Source: Balneolaceae bacterium UBA3186 (lineage in GTDB: Bacteria > Bacteroidota > Rhodothermia > Balneolales > Balneolaceae). Taken from it: DNA of 64,000 bases. The DNA is taken from positions 27,129-91,128 of the forward strand of contig DEXK01000020.1 of the NCBI GenBank assembly GCA_002364085.1, in the 5' to 3' direction. Under the pieces are notes generated by a model that was given only the letters and a program-made list of their open reading frames with translations, ran no database searches and was not told where the DNA came from. Positions 61,008 to 64,000 of the stretch are shown in pieces; positions within the stretch are counted from its first letter, which is position 1, and each line of letters opens with the position of its first letter. The translations under genes were made by a program, and so were the position numbers.

Positions 61008-61748
61008 TTAGTTCGCTGAGTTTGGAAGAGAAACATGGAGGTGATCAGCGGTTCCAACGTGTCGTAAAGTTTTAAAACCCATTAGTTTTAAAGAGTTGGC
61101 AAGCATAAAATTTCTAAACTCTGAATGTCCTTTTGTGCGAAGATCAATAGCATGTACATATCCATCTTCCTGAGAAAAGTGAAGTGAGCTTTGATTTGCC
61201 GGAAGCCCCATTTTAGCATAATCCTCAACTGTTCTTTTTATGTCGGTAATAACTAATTCGTTTTCTGCTAGTGTAGTTGTAGCTACAGCAACTCTTAAAA
61301 TTGGATGAAGTGATCGATATACTTCTTTCACTGATTCTGACTTTGCATTAACACTTGATACGTACAGTAATCCGTACAGACAGAAACCACCTACCAATGC
61401 TCCAACCCCACCCAGGCCATATCGAAAGATAAGTTTCTTATTTTTTACTTTACGAAAAAGCATCACTACATATACCAATAAGATAGCGACTGTTGCTCCA
61501 ATTCCTCCAAAAAGAGATACCCACCCGTTTAATCCCTGATCTATATTTAAATAAATTGATGTTTTTATCAACAGGAAAAAGGGAAATATGGTAAGAGTAA
61601 GTATTAATAAAGACCACAGCCCAAGACGTATCGCCTTTCTCTTAAACGAAAGCTTTTGAACCTTTTCGAGGCGCTCTTCAGTCTTGTAGTTAAAATCCTG
61701 ATTAGGCTTTAGAAGCCATTCTATGTCTTTATCTGAAATCCGTTCCAT
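61008..61748 (-). CDS. Membrane protein with possible M15-like C-terminal domain
   Basis: 246 residues from ATG 61748 (a GTG at 61760 is the alternative start). The N-terminal 45 residues are charged, then come three TM helices (about 45-70, 82-105, 115-140). The C-terminal 100 residues include HFSQEDGYVHAIDLRTKGHSEF and the ending DHLHVSLP. The HAID and HLHV pieces recall the zinc ligands of peptidase M15 (H...D...H), but spacing is unusual and I would not assert activity. It leads a minus-strand group of small membrane proteins only loosely. Confidence 0.55.
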   Translation of the reverse strand: MERISDKDIEWLLKPNQDFNYKTEERLEKVQKLSFKRKAIRLGLWSLLILTLTIFPFFLLIKTSIYLNIDQGLNGWVSLFGGIGATVAILLVYVVMLFRKVKNKKLIFRYGLGGVGALVGGFCLYGLLYVSSVNAKSESVKEVYRSLHPILRVAVATTTLAENELVITDIKRTVEDYAKMGLPANQSSLHFSQEDGYVHAIDLRTKGHSEFRNFMLANSLKLMGFKTLRHVGTADHLHVSLPNSAN

Positions 61749-61787
61749 AAAGCGGTACACGAATCTACGTCTTTCTTGTTTCGCGGA

Positions 61788-62180
61788 TCAGATTCTCTGA
61801 TTCTGCCTGATAAGAAATGGAAGACTCTGCATAACGATCACTAAAATAGCCGCCATAATTATGGCTTCGGTTGGATTTTCGTAAATCGCTCTACCCATGT
61901 TGTTCAGATTGTAAGCAATGAGTAAACCTGAAGTGAACAGTGAAAAACTAAATGCCCAATGTATTCGCATCCACATTACGAAACCCGAAAACAAACTTAC
62001 TAAGCCAATAAGCAGCTGTGAGATGTACATGAATATTGGGATGTCTTTATTCTCAAAATCGAAGAGTTCTTCTTGATTTGTACTTATAAGTTCCCATCCT
62101 GCAGAAACAGACATATACAAGCCAACTGCGATAAAAAATAGGAACAAAAAAAAGTGGATGTTACGGTCTTTACGATTCAT
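61788..62180 (-). CDS. Hypothetical membrane protein (four helices)
   Basis: 130 residues, with hydrophobic helices near 8-27, 48-68, 72-92 and 106-124. No recognisable motif. It lies 40 bp before the M15-like gene and 53 bp after the next small membrane gene on the same strand, suggesting one operon of three small membrane genes. Confidence 0.6.
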   Translation of the reverse strand: MNRKDRNIHFFLFLFFIAVGLYMSVSAGWELISTNQEELFDFENKDIPIFMYISQLLIGLVSLFSGFVMWMRIHWAFSFSLFTSGLLIAYNLNNMGRAIYENPTEAIIMAAILVIVMQSLPFLIRQNQRI

Positions 62181-62232
62181 TCATATAAAACATTCAGTTC
62201 ATGGTACGGTGGTGTGAATGCTTATACCTGAA

Positions 62233-62502
62233 TCAGTGATTTTGTTCCCCATTTTCTTCGTCAGTAAAAATTGGCTTCTTTTTCCTGAAAGTATTTACTG
62301 TGAATAATGTCCCTGTTGATGTAATAGCAGCATAAAAACCTGAACCCTGCAAATCGAAAAAAAGAACTATAGCTCCTCCTATTAAAGCAGCTATTGCCCC
62401 GGTTAAAATACTTGGGACCATTTTAATTCCGTGTGCTCCTGAAAAGGTGTGGCTAAGCCAACCGATAAATGTTCCGAGTGTTAAAAATCCAAAAAATTCC
62501 AT
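62233..62502 (-). CDS. Small membrane protein (GlsB/YeaQ-like)
   Basis: 89 residues. Three short hydrophobic stretches: FGFLTLGTFIGWLSHTF, SILTGAIAALIGGAIVLFF and FYAAITSTGTLFTVNTF. The Gly-rich layout resembles the YeaQ/YmgE transglycosylase-associated family, but the signature is partial. The C-terminus is basic then acidic. First gene of the three-gene minus-strand group of small membrane proteins. Confidence 0.55.
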   Translation of the reverse strand: MEFFGFLTLGTFIGWLSHTFSGAHGIKMVPSILTGAIAALIGGAIVLFFDLQGSGFYAAITSTGTLFTVNTFRKKKPIFTDEENGEQNH

Positions 62503-62612
62503 GACATCAATGTTTTGTTGAATAAATTCCTATACACTTAAAGGAATTATGACTCATTCTAGTTCCGAATTGTATAATTTCTATATCAATAAATTAAACT
62601 AACTTCATTAAA

Positions 62613-63914
62613 ATGAATATTTTAAAAACTCTTCCTCTATTTTTGTTTATGCTAATTTGGGCGTGCGCTCCCGATTCTTCCATAGATCCTGAACTTGTAG
62701 CCAAAGCTGAAAAAATTCAGAACAGTGTAATTACGCTAGACACTCATGTGGATATTAACACCGGTAATTTCACTGAAGAAAAGAACTATACTATGAATCT
62801 GGATACTCAGGTTGATCTCCCAAAAATGGAAGACGGTGGACTGGATGTAGTTTTTCTTATCGTTTATACCGGCCAGGGAGAATTAGATCAGGAAGGTTTT
62901 GATGCGGCTTATGAAAATGCGATTTCAAAATTTGATGCCATTCACAGATTAACTGAAGAATTAGCTCCGGATCAGATTGAATTGGCGTTGACTTCTGATG
63001 ATGTTCGCAGAATTCATGCTGCCGGCAAAAAAGTTGCTATGATCGGTGTCGAAAATGCTTATCCATTAGGAATGGAACTGGACAGAGTTAAAGAGTTTTA
63101 TGATCGCGGTGCGCGATATATGTCGCTTTCTCATAATGGTCACAGTCAACTAAGTGATTCGAATACCGGTGAAAGAGATGATGTTTGGTTACATAATGGC
63201 TTGAGTGATTTCGGAAAAGAAGTGATCGCTGAAATGAATAAATGGGGAATTATGATCGACCTTTCTCATCCTTCCAAGAAAGCGAATATGCAAACAATGG
63301 AATTATCAAAAGCACCTGTTATAGCTTCTCATTCCTCTGCAAGAGCTTTGGATCCTTCTGTTAGCAGAAACCTGGATGATGAAGAACTTATGATGCTTAA
63401 GGAAAATGGTGGCGTAGTTCAAACCGTTGCTTTCCGTAGCTATGTAAATTCTGAAAAGCATGAAGCATATCGAGAAGCTGCAGCTAAAATTGAAGAAGAA
63501 ATAGCGGAAGAAATGGGCTTTGAAATGGTTTCAAGAGATTCCATCCGGCAGATGAGTACAGAAACCAGAAGTGAATACTTTGCTCTTTATCAGGAGATGC
63601 AGAAAAAAGCTCAACCAAGAATTGAGAAAGAAACCGAAACTACCGCTCCTTCAGTAAATGTAGAAGATTTTGTAGACCACATTGATTATATGGTTGATCT
63701 GATCGGAATTGAACATGTTGGAATCAGCTCTGACTTCGATGGCGGCGGAGGTGTTAACGGCTGGATGGATGCATCTGAAACACTGAACGTTACTATTGAG
63801 CTTGTGAAAAGAGGATACACTCAAGAACAAATCGAAATGATCTGGAGTGGCAACCTTTTAAGAGTTTTGGATGAGGTTCAGAAAGTTGCTGCTGAGATTC
63901 AGGCGGAAGGTTAG
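62613..63914 (+). CDS. Membrane dipeptidase (M19 family) lipoprotein
   Basis: 433 residues with a lipobox (LIWAC, Cys about 18). The M19 zinc site appears complete: TLDTHVDIN (His 45, Asp 47), GVENAYPLG with the bridging Glu, LSHPSKKANM, VIASHSSARAL and the Asp-rich ISSDFDGGG. It would cleave dipeptides at the outer face, probably tethered to a membrane, as in renal dipeptidase homologues. A helical insertion of about 60 residues (AAAKIEEEIAEEMGFE to KAQPRIEKE) lies between the second His segment and the final Asp, longer than in short M19 enzymes. It ends at a terminator. Confidence 0.94.
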   Translation: MNILKTLPLFLFMLIWACAPDSSIDPELVAKAEKIQNSVITLDTHVDINTGNFTEEKNYTMNLDTQVDLPKMEDGGLDVVFLIVYTGQGELDQEGFDAAYENAISKFDAIHRLTEELAPDQIELALTSDDVRRIHAAGKKVAMIGVENAYPLGMELDRVKEFYDRGARYMSLSHNGHSQLSDSNTGERDDVWLHNGLSDFGKEVIAEMNKWGIMIDLSHPSKKANMQTMELSKAPVIASHSSARALDPSVSRNLDDEELMMLKENGGVVQTVAFRSYVNSEKHEAYREAAAKIEEEIAEEMGFEMVSRDSIRQMSTETRSEYFALYQEMQKKAQPRIEKETETTAPSVNVEDFVDHIDYMVDLIGIEHVGISSDFDGGGGVNGWMDASETLNVTIELVKRGYTQEQIEMIWSGNLLRVLDEVQKVAAEIQAEG

Positions 63915-63941
63915 GATATAAGACGTAAGATAAAAGACTTT

Positions 63942-63972
63942 GGTTCTGGTGTTCTACATCGGAACCTTTTTT
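63942..63972 (+). terminator. Intrinsic terminator of the dipeptidase gene
   Basis: A stem of GGTTCTG (63942-63948) with CGGAACC (63960-63966), one G-U pair, and an 11-base loop, followed at once by six T. It lies 28 bp after the stop codon of the dipeptidase gene. Confidence 0.8.
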
Positions 63973-63981
63973 ATTTCACCA

Positions 63982-64000
63982 ACCCGTAGGGACAATTCAT
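63982..64000. repeat. CCGTAGGGAC hairpin repeat, cut by window end
   Basis: ACCCGTAGGGACAATT matches the left arm of the hairpin at 33154-33189 (AACCGTAGGGACGTAA) in its first ten shared positions. The GAC stretch continues into AATTCAT at the window end, so the matching right arm would lie just outside. It probably belongs to the same repeat family. Confidence 0.6.

Noticed and set aside
1..64000. tRNA, rRNA or CRISPR array
   Set aside because: No cloverleaf with a T-loop GTTCRA core in the right spacing, no rRNA stretch and no regularly spaced direct repeats were seen while reading both strands; a covariance search would be the decisive test.

Overview
The window reads as one chromosomal segment of an AT-leaning (roughly 40% GC by eye) Gram-negative bacterium of the Bacteroidota/Balneolota-Rhodothermota group. 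I favour Balneolota (Balneola or Gracilimonas-like), by inference. The evidence is a PorV/PorQ-type outer-membrane protein, a DUF4270 lipoprotein, a TonB/ExbB/ExbD cluster with an HU-SPOR protein, many Bacteroidota-style lipoproteins, TAnnTTTG-type -7 boxes upstream of two toxin-antitoxin loci, and many short palindromic intergenic repeats of the kind common in these phyla. Coding density is high. I see no rRNA, tRNA, insertion sequence, prophage or CRISPR array, and no gene-free stretch reaches 300 bp (the longest, 36735-37016, holds a repeat and a terminator).

Layout. 1-4.0 kb: 3' part of AMP nucleosidase, radC, a four-helix-bundle protein, argS. 4.1-6.8 kb (minus): dnaN, SAM hydrolase, methyltransferase. 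7.0-11.6 kb (plus): PorV-like protein, miaA, then purS-clpS-purQ-lptB-rhodanese. 11.7-22.4 kb (minus): rho at the left end, then a long run read from right to left: glgB, malQ, comA, a half-size GT5 protein, a DUF4270 lipoprotein, an outer-membrane barrel, a TPR protein. 22.5-26.9 kb: LolC/E-type permease, a membrane-anchored MurF-like ligase, a sugar nucleotidyltransferase, a BsuPI-like lipoprotein. 27.1-28.1 kb: AbrB-Doc toxin-antitoxin pair and a UspA protein. 28.2-36.7 kb (plus): cca, ispE, glgP, an ECF sigma/membrane protein/Spy-like operon, mscS, mgtC. 37.0-47.3 kb (minus): a large BNR-repeat exported protein, an S41 protease, then a Ton/Tol-type envelope cluster (small HU-like protein, HU-SPOR, ExbB, ExbD, TonB) preceded by a beta-barrel protein. 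47.4-53.4 kb (minus): gcvT, comB, ftsK, lolA, a UPF0104 membrane protein. 53.5-55.1 kb: unknown exported protein, a RelE/ParE-RHH toxin-antitoxin pair, a small membrane protein. 55.2-64 kb: Mrp ATPase, TRIC-like channel, DoxX, PutP, glutamate dehydrogenase, small membrane proteins and an M19 dipeptidase lipoprotein.

Themes. Glycogen/alpha-glucan metabolism is split over two loci (glgB-malQ and glgP), but no complete glycogen synthase is present; the only GT5 homologue is a half protein that has lost the ADP-glucose motif. ComA and ComB, two consecutive steps towards sulfolactate, lie about 33 kb apart. ClpS, the N-degron adaptor, sits between purS and purQ with one-base junctions. Two toxin-antitoxin modules each carry a palindrome near the predicted start site. 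At least seven intergenic sites hold inverted repeats, some in recognisable families with two copies in the window.
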